Positions 37,269 through 47,059 are shown, counted from the first letter of the stretch. The stretch: DNA of 64,000 nt from Bifidobacterium pseudolongum subsp. globosum (GCF_000741295.1 NZ_JGZG01000008.1:1005-65004), one strand, 5' to 3'. Made by a program: numbers and translations. Notes: a model not told the origin generated them from the letters alone.

Positions 37269-38747
37269 TCATGCGGCGCGCAGCTTGATGTCGAGCAGCA
37301 CGCGCGTGCCGCCCTCACGTGCCGGCTCCCATGTGACCGTGCCGCCGAAATCATTCGTGACGAAGGTGTTGATGATCTGCGTGCCCAGCCCAGACCCGGA
37401 TGTACGCGCCATGCCGTCCTGCTCCTCGTGGTCGATGCCGTTGCCGTCGTCTTCCACACAGATGCTCAGATGGTTGCCTTCACGGCCCACCGAGACCACG
37501 ATATGCCCTTCGGTGCGCCCCTCGTAACCGTGTTCGACGGCGTTGGTGATCAGCTCGGTGAGCACGAGCGAGAGCGGCGTGGCGTCTTGGGCGGGCATCA
37601 TGCCGAATTTGCCAACGAAATCGATGGTGATGTGCTGTTCGCTCATCGACGCCAAATCGACGCTCATGCGCAGCAGATTCGCGATGACCTTGTCGAAATC
37701 CACCACTTCGTCGGCCGATTGGCTCAGCCCCTCGTGCACCATCGCGATCGTCTGCACACGGCGCTGTGCCTCCTCGAGCTCCTTCTTCACTTCGTCCGAT
37801 TTCGTTTTGCGCGCCTGCAGCCGCAGCAACGCCGAGACCGCCTGCAGGTTGTTCTTCACGCGGTGGTGAATCTCGGAGATTGTGGCGTCCTTCGTCTGCA
37901 GCTCCACTTCACGGCGGCGCAGCTCGGTCACGTCCCGGCACAGCACAATCGCACCGGTGCGCCCCTGGGCGTCCATGAGCGGCAGCGAGCGCATCGAGAC
38001 CGCCGAACGGTTGGTGTCCATCTCGGTGTCCATCGCGGCTTTGCCGAGCAGGACGATCGGCAGCGATTCGGACACGGGGTCGTTTTCATGGATGAGCCCG
38101 GTGCCGATCTCGCCGAGATTGCCGCCTTCCATCGTGTCGAGCATGCCCAGGCGCCTGAAGCAGCTGATGCCGTTGGGCGAGGCGTACTGCACGTCGCCGT
38201 CGACGGTGAGGATGATGAAGCCGTCCGCCACGCGCGCGTTGTGCCGCTGGTTGAGCACCGCGTCCTTGTAGGGGAACTGCCCGCGTGGAATCATCGTGAA
38301 CAGCCGTTTGCCCGCGCTGATGCTCTCCGACTCATACCGGCCGTTCGATTCTCGCGTGGCCATATTCGTCTCGCGCACCACAAGGCCCAATGTCTTGCCG
38401 TCATGGCGAATCGGCGCATAGACATTGCACACCGTGGAGCCGCCGATGTTGCGCAGGATCGAGGAGCGGTAGACGCCTTCGCTGTGCATCGCCTCAGTGA
38501 GCTCCTCGGTGAACTCGGGGTCCATCGTGCATCCCACAAGGTCGTCGACACGCAGGCTCATCACCGTGGAGGGCCGGCATTGTTCGGCGATGACGAAACT
38601 GCCGTCGCCTTTTTGCAGCACGAGCAGCAGGTCCGCGAAGCTCAGGTCGGCGATGACCTGCCAATCGGCGACGAGATGATGCAGCCATTCACGGTCGGAA
38701 TCGTCGAAATCCGGGCGTGTGGCGAGAATCTGTGAAAAATCAGCCAT
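37269..38747 (-). CDS. pdtaS: cytoplasmic sensor histidine kinase, PdtaS-like
   Basis: 492 residues and no transmembrane segment. An N-terminal GAF-like domain (about 10-150) and a PAS domain (about 170-290) precede a HisKA_2/HWE-type kinase core, with the phospho-acceptor in EIHHRVKNNLQAVSALL, an N-box around LTELITNAVEHGYEG and the G box GSGLGTQII. This architecture matches mycobacterial PdtaS, partner of the ANTAR regulator PdtaR, whose gene lies at 6.7-7.5 kb here. The ATG at 38747 is preferred by homology; there is no strong ribosome site. It converges on whiB1, as in mycobacteria. Confidence 0.9.
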   Translation of the reverse strand: MADFSQILATRPDFDDSDREWLHHLVADWQVIADLSFADLLLVLQKGDGSFVIAEQCRPSTVMSLRVDDLVGCTMDPEFTEELTEAMHSEGVYRSSILRNIGGSTVCNVYAPIRHDGKTLGLVVRETNMATRESNGRYESESISAGKRLFTMIPRGQFPYKDAVLNQRHNARVADGFIILTVDGDVQYASPNGISCFRRLGMLDTMEGGNLGEIGTGLIHENDPVSESLPIVLLGKAAMDTEMDTNRSAVSMRSLPLMDAQGRTGAIVLCRDVTELRRREVELQTKDATISEIHHRVKNNLQAVSALLRLQARKTKSDEVKKELEEAQRRVQTIAMVHEGLSQSADEVVDFDKVIANLLRMSVDLASMSEQHITIDFVGKFGMMPAQDATPLSLVLTELITNAVEHGYEGRTEGHIVVSVGREGNHLSICVEDDGNGIDHEEQDGMARTSGSGLGTQIINTFVTNDFGGTVTWEPAREGGTRVLLDIKLRAA

Positions 38748-38795
38748 GCGCACCATCATAGCGGCCGGCACCGCCCCGATGAACGTCTGTCAACT

Positions 38796-38828
38796 AGTTA
38801 CGCTAACGTATCTTACGTTTGCGTAACT
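38796..38828. promoter_or_regulatory. 33-bp interrupted dyad between pdtaS and hemolysin III gene
   Basis: The sequence from 38796 to 38828 is palindromic except for two T/T positions and the TCT centre. It can also be read as two tandem TTACG-N4-CGTAA elements (38798-38811 and 38813-38826), 15 bp apart. It lies in an 85- to 100-bp divergent gap and abuts a TTGACA-like -35 for pdtaS (minus strand, 38788-38793). It probably binds a dimeric regulator. Confidence 0.7.
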
Positions 38829-38847
38829 TCTAGTGATACGAGATGAC

Positions 38848-39744
38848 ATGGCCACTCAAGACAGGCAACACATCGAGGAGAAACGGGCGGCGGTCGTGGC
38901 CGCCCGGCAGAAGGCACTCGAGGCGAAGGCACACAATGTGTGCGCGAACGCGCAGGCGAAGGCGGACAAGGTGCGCCGCAAGGCCGAATGCAAGGCCAAG
39001 CACATCATCGCCAAAGGAGAGGCGAAAGCCGCCAAACTCGAAGGCATTGTGCCGCAGGAAGTCGAGCGCAAAGTGCGTCTCGATGTGCACGGCAGGGAAA
39101 AGCCGCTGCTCCGCGGGTGGCTGCATGCCGGTGCCACCCCCTTGGCTTTGGCGGCCGGCATTGTGCTGATCTGCATCGCCCACGGCACCGGGCTCAAATG
39201 GGCGTGCGCCGTATTCATGACGGCGTCGCTCATCCTGTTCGGCAATTCCGCCGCCTACCATCTGGGCGACTGGTCGCCCCGGGTGACCGACGTGTTGCGC
39301 CGTATCGACCATATGAACATCTTCCTGCTCATCGCCGGCACCTATACCCCGGCCGCCTTCGCCCTCGACGCCTTCTGGCGCAACACGATCATCATCGGCA
39401 TGTGGAGCTGCACCCTCGTGGCGTTGATCATCCATGTGGTGTGGATCAACGCGCCACGCTGGCTCTATGTGCTCGTTTACATCATCTTCGGCGTCTCCGG
39501 CGTCGCGTTCATGGGGCTGTTCTGGCGTTCGCCCGCAGCAGGTTCCGCCGTGGTCGTGCTGCTGCTGTCCGGCGGCGCCTGCTACATCGCGGGCGCCATC
39601 GTCTACGCACTGCGCAGACCCGACCCGTGGCCGAAGGTCTTCGGGTTCCACGAGATCTTCCATCTGGGCACCATTGCCGGCTACGCATGCCATATGGTGG
39701 CCATCTACATCGTGATCGTCAGACTGGCCCAGTTGGCGCAGTGA
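38848..39744 (+). CDS. hemolysin III family membrane protein
   Basis: 298 residues of the HlyIII/PAQR superfamily. The first 85 residues are an unusual Lys/Ala/Glu-rich cytoplasmic segment likely to form a coiled coil. Seven hydrophobic helices follow, with family motifs NSAAYHLGDW (first His), RRIDHMNIFLLIAGTYTP and FHEIFHLGTIAGYACH. The ATG at 38848 lies only a few bases past a possible -10 (GATACG), so the mRNA may be nearly leaderless. Its function is not established. Confidence 0.85.
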   Translation: MATQDRQHIEEKRAAVVAARQKALEAKAHNVCANAQAKADKVRRKAECKAKHIIAKGEAKAAKLEGIVPQEVERKVRLDVHGREKPLLRGWLHAGATPLALAAGIVLICIAHGTGLKWACAVFMTASLILFGNSAAYHLGDWSPRVTDVLRRIDHMNIFLLIAGTYTPAAFALDAFWRNTIIIGMWSCTLVALIIHVVWINAPRWLYVLVYIIFGVSGVAFMGLFWRSPAAGSAVVVLLLSGGACYIAGAIVYALRRPDPWPKVFGFHEIFHLGTIAGYACHMVAIYIVIVRLAQLAQ

Positions 39745-39750
39745 CGTCCG

Positions 39751-39811
39751 GTGCATATGGTTTGCTCCGGTCCATCGTCACCACGATGGACCGGAGCCAA
39801 ACCATATGCAC
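39751..39811. terminator. bidirectional terminator between hemolysin III gene and greA
   Basis: 28-bp inverted repeat (39751-39778 with 39783-39811) with a 4-nt loop and one bulged base. It is the strongest hairpin in the window, between convergent genes. Confidence 0.85.
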
Positions 39812-39825
39812 TAGGTGCGATGAGA

Positions 39826-40308
39826 TCACTGCAGCGGCGTCGCCCTGGTGATCGTCACCGAGATCTTACGGCCATTGGGGGCTTTGTATGACACGGTGTC
39901 GCCCTCTTTCGCACCGAGGATGGCCGCGCCGATCGGCGACTCGGGGCTGATCACGTCGTAATCGGTGGCTACGGCGATATCGCGCGATCCGAGCACATAC
40001 ACCATCTCACGGCCACCCATGTCGATGGTGACGATGGAGCCGTTGCCCACGGTGCCGGCGTCCGGCGCCTCCATGATCTTCGCATTGCGCAGTTTGACGA
40101 TGAGCTCGTTGATGCGGCCCTCGTTCTTGCCCTGCTCCTCGCGGGCGGCCTGATAGCCGCCGTTCTCCGAGAGGTCACCTTCCGCACGGGCCGCGGCGAT
40201 GCGCTGGGTGATCTCGTCGCGGTACTCGCCCTCGCGATACGTGAGCTCTTCCTTCAACTTGTCGTAGGCGTCCTGGGTCAGGAGCACGACCTTTTCTTCT
40301 TCGGCCAT
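39826..40308 (-). CDS. greA: transcription elongation factor GreA
   Basis: Rescues backtracked RNA polymerase by stimulating transcript cleavage. 160 residues, with the N-terminal coiled coil (tip near AEGDLSENGGYQAAREEQ carrying the acidic catalytic residues) and the C-terminal FKBP-like domain (DYDVISPESPIG, GRKISVTI). The ATG at 40308 has AAGGAGG five bases upstream, better spaced than the ATG at 40311. The longer open frame to 40395 has no homology. Confidence 0.95.
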   Translation of the reverse strand: MAEEEKVVLLTQDAYDKLKEELTYREGEYRDEITQRIAAARAEGDLSENGGYQAAREEQGKNEGRINELIVKLRNAKIMEAPDAGTVGNGSIVTIDMGGREMVYVLGSRDIAVATDYDVISPESPIGAAILGAKEGDTVSYKAPNGRKISVTITRATPLQ

Positions 40309-40389
40309 CATGGCCTCCTTTCGTGCGCAGCCCACCCGCGCATCCTCTATGCGGGTGCGGCGCGTGCATGTGTCATCCCATAAACAATC

Positions 40390-40417
40390 GAGCACCGGCC
40401 GTCGCCCGCCGGTGCTC
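40390..40417 (-). terminator. terminator hairpin after the FKBP gene
   Basis: 10-bp inverted repeat (40390-40399 with 40408-40417), 8-nt loop, followed on the minus strand by GATTGTTTA, giving a short U-rich tail. It lies 23 bp past the stop codon of the peptidyl-prolyl isomerase. Confidence 0.7.
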
Positions 40418-40440
40418 TCCGTCTTTCAATGCAATGCCAA

Positions 40441-40848
40441 TCAGCGCGTGGCGATGATGTCGATGACGAACTCCAATGTGTCATCGGGGCCAATGCCGGC
40501 CTGCGGCACACCACGCGAGCCATAGCCATACTCAGGCGGAATCGACACGAGCAGACGGGAGCCCACATTGTGACCCGGAACCGTCTGGTCCCATCCCTTG
40601 ATCACCTGGCCGACGCCAATGCCGAAGCTCGCCGGCTGGTGACGTTCGAAGCTGGAGTCAAACGCCGTATCGTTGCCCCAGACCTGACCGTGGTAGTTCA
40701 CCGTGACGGTGTCGCCGCGGCGGACCATCGGGCCGTTGCCCTCTTCGAGTTCCACGACCTTGAGGCCCTTGGGGGCTTCACCTTCCGGGAACACGATGAC
40801 GGGAAGGTCACCATATGCGCCCTGTACCTCAGGCATCTGCGTAGCCAT
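40441..40848 (-). CDS. FKBP-type peptidyl-prolyl cis-trans isomerase
   Basis: 135 residues, single FKBP domain: VTVNYHGQVWGNDTAFDSSF, QVIKGWDQTVPG and IPPEYGYGSRG carry the active-site aromatics and the hydrophobic pocket residues. There is no signal peptide, so it is cytoplasmic. The ATG at 40848 has AAGGAGG upstream. It is a separate transcription unit, upstream of greA and downstream of the L-serine dehydratase on the same strand. Confidence 0.93.
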   Translation of the reverse strand: MATQMPEVQGAYGDLPVIVFPEGEAPKGLKVVELEEGNGPMVRRGDTVTVNYHGQVWGNDTAFDSSFERHQPASFGIGVGQVIKGWDQTVPGHNVGSRLLVSIPPEYGYGSRGVPQAGIGPDDTLEFVIDIIATR

Positions 40849-40921
40849 GTTTCCTCCTTGCTGTTGACACAACGCATTTCAGCGTAGCACATCCGCGCCC
40901 GCCGCGCGGCACGATGCGCGT

Positions 40922-42397
40922 TCAGCACTCCACCACGTTGAGCGCGAGACCGCCTTGCGAGGTCTCCTTGTATTTCGCCATCATGTCGTGCCCGGTCTGC
41001 CGCATGGTGGTGATGACCTGGTCGAGCGTGACGATGTGCGAACCATCGCCGAGCATCGCCATGCGCACCGCCCCGATCGCAGTATTGGCCGCGACCGCGT
41101 TGCGTTCGATGCAGGGAATCTGCACCAAACCGCCGATCGGATCGCATGTGAGTCCCAGATGGTGCTCCATGCCGATCTCCGCCGCGTTCTCGACCTGCGC
41201 CGGCGAGCCGCCGACGACCGCACACAGGCCGGCCGCGGCCATCGAGCATGCCGATCCGACTTCGCCTTGGCAACCGACCTCTGCGCCGGATATCGACGCA
41301 TTGCGTTTGATGAGATATCCCACGGCCGCCGCCGTGAGCAGGAAGGTGCGTACGCCCGCCTCATCGACGTCGGGCAGGAAATGCCAGTAGTACATGAGCG
41401 TGGCCGGCAAGACGCCCGACGCGCCGTTCGTCGGGGCGGTGACGATGCGCCCTCCCCCGGCGTTCTGCTCATTGACGGCGAGCGCGAACAGGTCGATCCA
41501 TGCCGCTTCCGACGACTCCAGATGCCGTAGGTTGCCCGAGGCATGTTGGCTGAGCACGTCGCCCTTCGACCGCAATCTCGCATAGACGCCCGGCGCGCGC
41601 CGGGGCACATCAAGGCCGCCGGGCAGCACGCGTTGTGTGCTTACGCACCCTTCGTGGACACTGGCGCGCATCGCCGCCCACACACGGTCGAGGTGCGCAC
41701 GAATCGCGTCGGCGCCGTGGATCGCGCATTCGTTGGCCCACACCACGTCGGCGATGCTCATGCCTTGCTCCGCGCATATGCCGAGGAGCTGCTTCGCGGT
41801 GGTGAACGGAAACGGCCAGCCGTCGGTCTGCATCGTGGGGTCGGTTTCGCCGGCAGCCACGCGCTGGGTGTCTTCCTGCGCCTCGACCGACCGGTCGTGC
41901 ATCGAGACCACGGGGTCGGTGACGAGTCCGGGTTCAATGAACCCGCCCCCCACCGAATACCAGACTTGTTCGTAGACGGAGCGGCCTTGCGCGTCAAATG
42001 CCTCACAGCGCATGCCGTTGGGGTGCGGGGCGAGGCGGTGCCAGACGTCGATGACCATATCATGGTTGTAATCGAAGGTGATCGTCTTCACTCCGGCGAG
42101 CCGTATGGTGCCGCGCTCGTCGCAGATGCGGTGCACATCCGCAAGGTAATCCGTATCCACGGTCTGCGGGTCGTTGCCTTCCAGACCAGCCACGGAAGCG
42201 CGGTCCGTGCCGTGCCCCAGCCCGGTGAGTGCAAGCGACCCATACAGTGTGACGCGCACGCGGTCCACCTCATCGATCACGTCATGCTGCACAAGCGCTT
42301 TCGCGAACCGCTGTGTGGCGAGCATCGGGCCGACGGTATGCGACGAACTCGGTCCCACACCGATGGAATACAAATCGAGGACGCTGAACATATACAT
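40922..42397 (-). CDS. sdaA: L-serine ammonia-lyase, single-chain iron-sulfur type
   Basis: Deaminates L-serine to pyruvate and ammonia using an oxygen-sensitive [4Fe-4S] cluster. 491 residues: beta domain first ([22 protein letters not shown]) and the alpha catalytic domain after about residue 200 ([34 protein letters not shown]), with Cys ligands in both blocks. The start is either the ATG at 42397 or the ATG at 42391. A long inverted repeat spans the start codon, and the only SD-like GAGGA is inside its stem. Confidence 0.95.
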   Translation of the reverse strand: MYMFSVLDLYSIGVGPSSSHTVGPMLATQRFAKALVQHDVIDEVDRVRVTLYGSLALTGLGHGTDRASVAGLEGNDPQTVDTDYLADVHRICDERGTIRLAGVKTITFDYNHDMVIDVWHRLAPHPNGMRCEAFDAQGRSVYEQVWYSVGGGFIEPGLVTDPVVSMHDRSVEAQEDTQRVAAGETDPTMQTDGWPFPFTTAKQLLGICAEQGMSIADVVWANECAIHGADAIRAHLDRVWAAMRASVHEGCVSTQRVLPGGLDVPRRAPGVYARLRSKGDVLSQHASGNLRHLESSEAAWIDLFALAVNEQNAGGGRIVTAPTNGASGVLPATLMYYWHFLPDVDEAGVRTFLLTAAAVGYLIKRNASISGAEVGCQGEVGSACSMAAAGLCAVVGGSPAQVENAAEIGMEHHLGLTCDPIGGLVQIPCIERNAVAANTAIGAVRMAMLGDGSHIVTLDQVITTMRQTGHDMMAKYKETSQGGLALNVVEC

Positions 42398-42418
42398 GAA
42401 TATATGTGCGCGTCCTCG
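42376..42418 (-). promoter_or_regulatory. 43-bp hairpin covering the sdaA start codon
   Basis: Outer arms CGAGGACGC/GCGTCCTCG (42376-42384 with 42410-42418) and inner arms ACATATA/TATATGT (42388-42394 with 42401-42407) enclose a 6-nt loop containing the ATG. The right arm lies in the 5' leader and the left arm in codons 4-7. In the mRNA this would hide the SD-like GAGGA. It could be a translational switch or a DNA operator. Confidence 0.6.
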
Positions 42419-42441
42419 TAGGTGCTAGGTGCGTTACGCTC

Positions 42442-43056
42442 TCAGGCGACTGCATGCATCATCGCAGCGAGCACATAGCCCCCGCCCACCGCGAGCAGCA
42501 CACTGACCACACCCAACACAATCACCACGGTGCGGTGCTTTGCAAGGCGCTCCCCCAACGTGAATGCGGCGAAAAACGAAGCCAAGCCAAGCACTGCGCC
42601 GTTGATCGCGGCGATAGTGGTGTGGTCGGCGCTCACCGTGCCCATGCCGAGCCTGCCGCTGATCATGTTCATGATGCCCAGCACGACCCAGACCGTCCAC
42701 ACCCCGAAGCCGATGGCACCGGTCACGGCATAGACGACCGGCTGCAGCTTGCGCTTCATGCGGTAGGCGAAGGATTCGGCGCACCACAACAGCGCGAAAC
42801 CCACGACGTACGAGAACATCACGGCGAGCAGCATGGCCACAAGCGCCCACGGCAGGATCGGGAACACGCGGGGCGCGAAGCTCACGTACAGCGGCGAGCA
42901 CAGCAGCTCGCAGAAGCACAATGTACATGCCACGATGATCGCTTGGGTGAGCATGATCGGCACGCCGGACTCGCGGTGTGCTTCGATGGGCGAGCGGCGG
43001 CCGCCTTGCTTGGTGTGGTTGGTGGTCATCGGTATCCGTTCAGTCATTTCGCTCAT
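42442..43056 (-). CDS. hypothetical membrane protein
   Basis: 204 residues, not recognised. After a polar, basic N-terminal stretch of about 35 residues there are five clear hydrophobic helices (about 36-56, 65-90, 105-130, 145-165 and 175-200), with a short basic loop (RMKRKLQ) after the second. No catalytic motif is visible. It is upstream of sdaA on the same strand, with a 44-bp gap. The ATG at 43056 has a poor ribosome site and could instead be 43029. Confidence 0.65.
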   Translation of the reverse strand: MSEMTERIPMTTNHTKQGGRRSPIEAHRESGVPIMLTQAIIVACTLCFCELLCSPLYVSFAPRVFPILPWALVAMLLAVMFSYVVGFALLWCAESFAYRMKRKLQPVVYAVTGAIGFGVWTVWVVLGIMNMISGRLGMGTVSADHTTIAAINGAVLGLASFFAAFTLGERLAKHRTVVIVLGVVSVLLAVGGGYVLAAMMHAVA

Positions 43057-43121
43057 GCCGGCCAGTGTATGGCCGAATTGTCATCTTGTGTTACGACGAC
43101 ATCACGGTATGTTGACATCGG

Positions 43122-43201
43122 TGCCCCCAGCGGGATTCGAACCCGCACGCCGTAGCGGTCGATTTTAAGTCGAATGCGTCTACCAGTTTCGCCATGGGGG
43201 C
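43122..43201 (-). tRNA. tRNA-Leu (anticodon UAA)
   Basis: 80-nt class II tRNA. The acceptor stem is GCCCCCA with TGGGGGC, the anticodon loop CTTAAAA gives UAA, the T arm is GCGGG-TTCGAAT-CCCGC, and there is an extended variable arm (CCGCTACGGCGT). It reads UUA codons, as bldA-type tRNA does in actinobacteria. It lies 46 bp downstream of the gppA-like gene on the same strand. CCA is not encoded as part of the mature end. Confidence 0.95.
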
Positions 43202-43247
43202 GGTACGGCCGTGCAACGCATGCACAGCACGTGGGTATTATGCCACA

Positions 43248-44282
43248 CTACCGTTCGTGAAGCAATCGGTTCCCCAAGTCGAGCACCAGCCCGTCGAGCA
43301 GACCATGCTCACTCGCCACGAACGAATCGATGCGCTGCCCGTGATCCGCCTGCGCGGCCTGTGACACGCGTTCGAGCACACGGTTCCACACCAGCGCACC
43401 TCCGCCCACCACATCGATGCGCCCCGGGTGAATCGTCTTGTACGTGCTGCGTTCCGCCCGGGTCATGTGCAGGAAGCGGTCGTCCACGGCGAACGCCGTG
43501 CCGAAGTCCATGCGCACGCCATCCACCGCGCGGTGGTCGTATTCGGTCAGGCCCATCGCCAACGCCGTCATCGTCGTGACCGTGCCGGACACGCCGATGA
43601 TTGTGTGCGCGCGACCGGCCGGCACATGGGTGAACGCCTCGTCGATATGCGCGTCGATGTCGTCGACGGCCGCATCGATCTGCGCCTGGGTGGGCGGATC
43701 GTTGGCGAGGTGGCGTTCCGTCATGCGCACCGATCCGATGTTCATTGAAAACGCCGCGTCCACGCGCGTGGCGGGAGCCGTCGCGCCGTCGCCGCCGAGC
43801 ACGAGCTCAGTGGACCCGCCGCCCAGATCCACCACGAGGAACGGCGGTTCCAAATCGGTGCGCGCCGTCATACTCGTGGCCGCGAGAAAACTCAGGTCGG
43901 CTTCTTCCACGCCACTGATCACCTCGGGGCGCACACCGAGGATCGACTCGATTGTGTCTTCGAACTCCTGACGGTTCTGCGCGTCGCGCGTGGCGGACGT
44001 GGCAACGAACCGCAGCGCCTGCACCGGATGCTCGTCGAGGATCCGCGCGAATTCGCGCGCCGCGGCATAGGTGCGTTCAAGCGCCTCTTCGGCGAAGCGG
44101 TGCGTGCGGTCCACGCCCTCGCCCAAGCGCACGACGCGCAGGGTGCGCGGCACGATGTCGTGCACACCGTGCGCGTTGACGCGAGCGATTTTCAGACGGA
44201 TCGAGTTCGTACCGCAATCGATGCCGCCCACGACAACACTGGACTCGGATTGCGGCTCGGCGTTGGCAACATGGTCACTCAT
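43248..44282 (-). CDS. Ppx/GppA-family phosphatase
   Basis: Exopolyphosphatase/guanosine pentaphosphatase family, 344 residues. Conserved blocks are GGIDCGTNSIRLKIARV (phosphate 1 loop), VATSATRDAQNR, SGVEEADLSFLA, VDLGGGSTELVL (phosphate 2 loop) and GVSGTVTTMTALA. It acts on polyphosphate and/or pppGpp. The ATG at 44282 has GGAGAG upstream; the longer frame overlaps the DUF501 gene and is rejected. It is last in an eno, ftsB-like, DUF501, gppA-like series conserved in actinobacteria. Confidence 0.92.
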   Translation of the reverse strand: MSDHVANAEPQSESSVVVGGIDCGTNSIRLKIARVNAHGVHDIVPRTLRVVRLGEGVDRTHRFAEEALERTYAAAREFARILDEHPVQALRFVATSATRDAQNRQEFEDTIESILGVRPEVISGVEEADLSFLAATSMTARTDLEPPFLVVDLGGGSTELVLGGDGATAPATRVDAAFSMNIGSVRMTERHLANDPPTQAQIDAAVDDIDAHIDEAFTHVPAGRAHTIIGVSGTVTTMTALAMGLTEYDHRAVDGVRMDFGTAFAVDDRFLHMTRAERSTYKTIHPGRIDVVGGGALVWNRVLERVSQAAQADHGQRIDSFVASEHGLLDGLVLDLGNRLLHER

Positions 44283-44320
44283 GATCTCTCCATACGGTAA
44301 AGGGTGTGCGAATCGGCTGG

Positions 44321-44911
44321 TCAGTCGCGCTGTCCGGTGGTGATCGGCGCGCATGTGCATACGGCCGGGTCGAATTCGCCGCGCAGACGGTCGAGCGCCA
44401 TGTCCCCGATGGGATTGACACCCGGCCCCATGACGAGGCTCTGCGCGACGAGCGCGTGCAGGCATTTGACGCGTGTGGGCATGCCGCCGGCGCTGATGCC
44501 GTCGATATGCTCTTCACTGTCACCGGTATGGAGGGCCAGCGCGTGGCGGAACGCCAGATACTTGCGGTGGGCGCGCTCGTAGCGTTCACGCAGCTGCGGA
44601 TCCAGAGCCAGCATCTCGTTGTATTCGCGCATCACCCCATCCGCCTCAAGATGGGAGACGGCCTTGACGATTTCCGGGCCGGTCAGGTAACACGTCGTAG
44701 GAAATGGGATCTTGCCATCCACAAGCGGCCTGGTGACCACGGCGAGCGGGCATCCATTCGCGCAGCGCGCGCCCACCGCCATCATGCCGCGCGGATAGCG
44801 TCCCAACTGTTCCTGCACGACCGCCACATCGTGGTCGGTCGCCGGGTGCTCCAGAATGCGGTCCAGCATGGTCTGGGCATCGTTCATTTCGGCAGCGTCG
44901 AATTGCGTCAT
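44321..44911 (-). CDS. DUF501-family protein
   Basis: 196 residues of unknown function. It has a GARCANGCPLAV motif near residue 40 and TCACAPI-type Cys residues near the C terminus, suggesting a metal site. The ATG at 44911 has GAGGAACGG upstream. DUF501 genes sit between the ftsB/divIC-like gene and the ppx/gppA gene in mycobacteria and other actinobacteria, and the same order is found here. Cell-division or phosphate linkage is inference from context only. Confidence 0.85.
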   Translation of the reverse strand: MTQFDAAEMNDAQTMLDRILEHPATDHDVAVVQEQLGRYPRGMMAVGARCANGCPLAVVTRPLVDGKIPFPTTCYLTGPEIVKAVSHLEADGVMREYNEMLALDPQLRERYERAHRKYLAFRHALALHTGDSEEHIDGISAGGMPTRVKCLHALVAQSLVMGPGVNPIGDMALDRLRGEFDPAVCTCAPITTGQRD

Positions 44912-44966
44912 CCGTTCCTCATTCTTTCTTGCAAACCACATCACACGTACTGCATCGGGCCGGCCG

Positions 44967-45527
44967 TCATTGCGCGGACGAGCCGTCGTCTTGCGCAGGG
45001 ACCTCAGTCTCTTTGCTATCCGGGTCCGCCGATTGGCCGTCTGGCGATGCACTGCCGTCGTCCGTCTTCGCATTGTGGCGGTCGGCGTCTGATTGGCCGA
45101 ACGCGTACGCGAGTTCGCTGTACCAAGGCAGTTTCGAATCACCCGAGGTACCGGCATCGTTGGATTCCGGTGTATGTTGCGCCCCACCGGTCACTGCTTC
45201 CGGGTGCTCCACGCGAATCGCCTGCTCGCCCGGGAACACATACCCGAGCCGTTCACGCGCCTGTGCGGTGACATACGCGTCGTCGTTCCACCGCTCGATG
45301 TTGTTCTCGAGATCCTGCTTCTGCGCCACCAACGCGGATTCCTGCTTTTTCAGCGCATTGAGTTCCGAAAGGTTGAGCGCATAGGTATGGAACGTGGAGA
45401 TGAGTTGGATCAGGCCGAGCGCGATGATGAACAGCGCCACAAAAAACGCGATGGGCCCGGCTCCCGAAGCGCGTTCGGGCTTGCGCTGCTGCGGCTTCGG
45501 TGCTGTGGTCTTGGTGCGTGCGCTCAT
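44967..45527 (-). CDS. FtsB/DivIC-like septum formation initiator
   Basis: 186 residues, bitopic. A basic cytoplasmic N terminus precedes a transmembrane helix (about 25-47), then an extracytoplasmic coiled coil (LNALKKQESALVAQKQDLEN) and the family ARERLGYVFPGE segment. A long disordered, acidic Ser/Asp tail of about 75 residues follows. It is probably part of the FtsQ-FtsB-FtsL division complex. No ribosome site precedes the ATG; a hairpin ends 10 bp upstream of it. Confidence 0.88.
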   Translation of the reverse strand: MSARTKTTAPKPQQRKPERASGAGPIAFFVALFIIALGLIQLISTFHTYALNLSELNALKKQESALVAQKQDLENNIERWNDDAYVTAQARERLGYVFPGEQAIRVEHPEAVTGGAQHTPESNDAGTSGDSKLPWYSELAYAFGQSDADRHNAKTDDGSASPDGQSADPDSKETEVPAQDDGSSAQ

Positions 45528-45537
45528 GGATACGACG

Positions 45538-45575
45538 CTACCCGCCGCGTTCGACGAGCGAACGGCGACGGGTAG
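45538..45575 (-). terminator. hairpin between eno and the ftsB-like gene
   Basis: Near-perfect inverted repeat (45538-45553 with 45559-45575, one bulge), 5-nt loop, 68 bp beyond the eno stop and 10 bp before the ftsB-like ATG. It probably terminates eno, but its position could also control the next gene. Confidence 0.6.
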
Positions 45576-45642
45576 CGGTGAACCGAAGCACTGGATGGCT
45601 CAATGCGGTGCGTCATGCCTATGCGTGGCGCAACGACCGCGA

Positions 45643-46944
<1,302 letters not shown>

Positions 46945-47021
46945 TTATGTGCATAGGTTGTGTTGACAGTCTCCAACAGTAGTGGGCTTATTGGACGAGT
47001 GCGCGCCGGACCCACCATTCT

Positions 47022-47037
47022 TTGTGAGCGCTCACAA
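47022..47037. promoter_or_regulatory. LacI-family operator upstream of eno
   Basis: Perfect palindrome TTGTGAGCGCTCACAA, 87-102 bp upstream of the eno start, sharing the 14-bp core TGTGAGCGCTCACA with the site upstream of pyk (10611-10626). Same distance class and same pathway support one shared regulator. Confidence 0.8.
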
Positions 47038-47059
47038 TCTATCGGGCGGCCCTTCGTCC

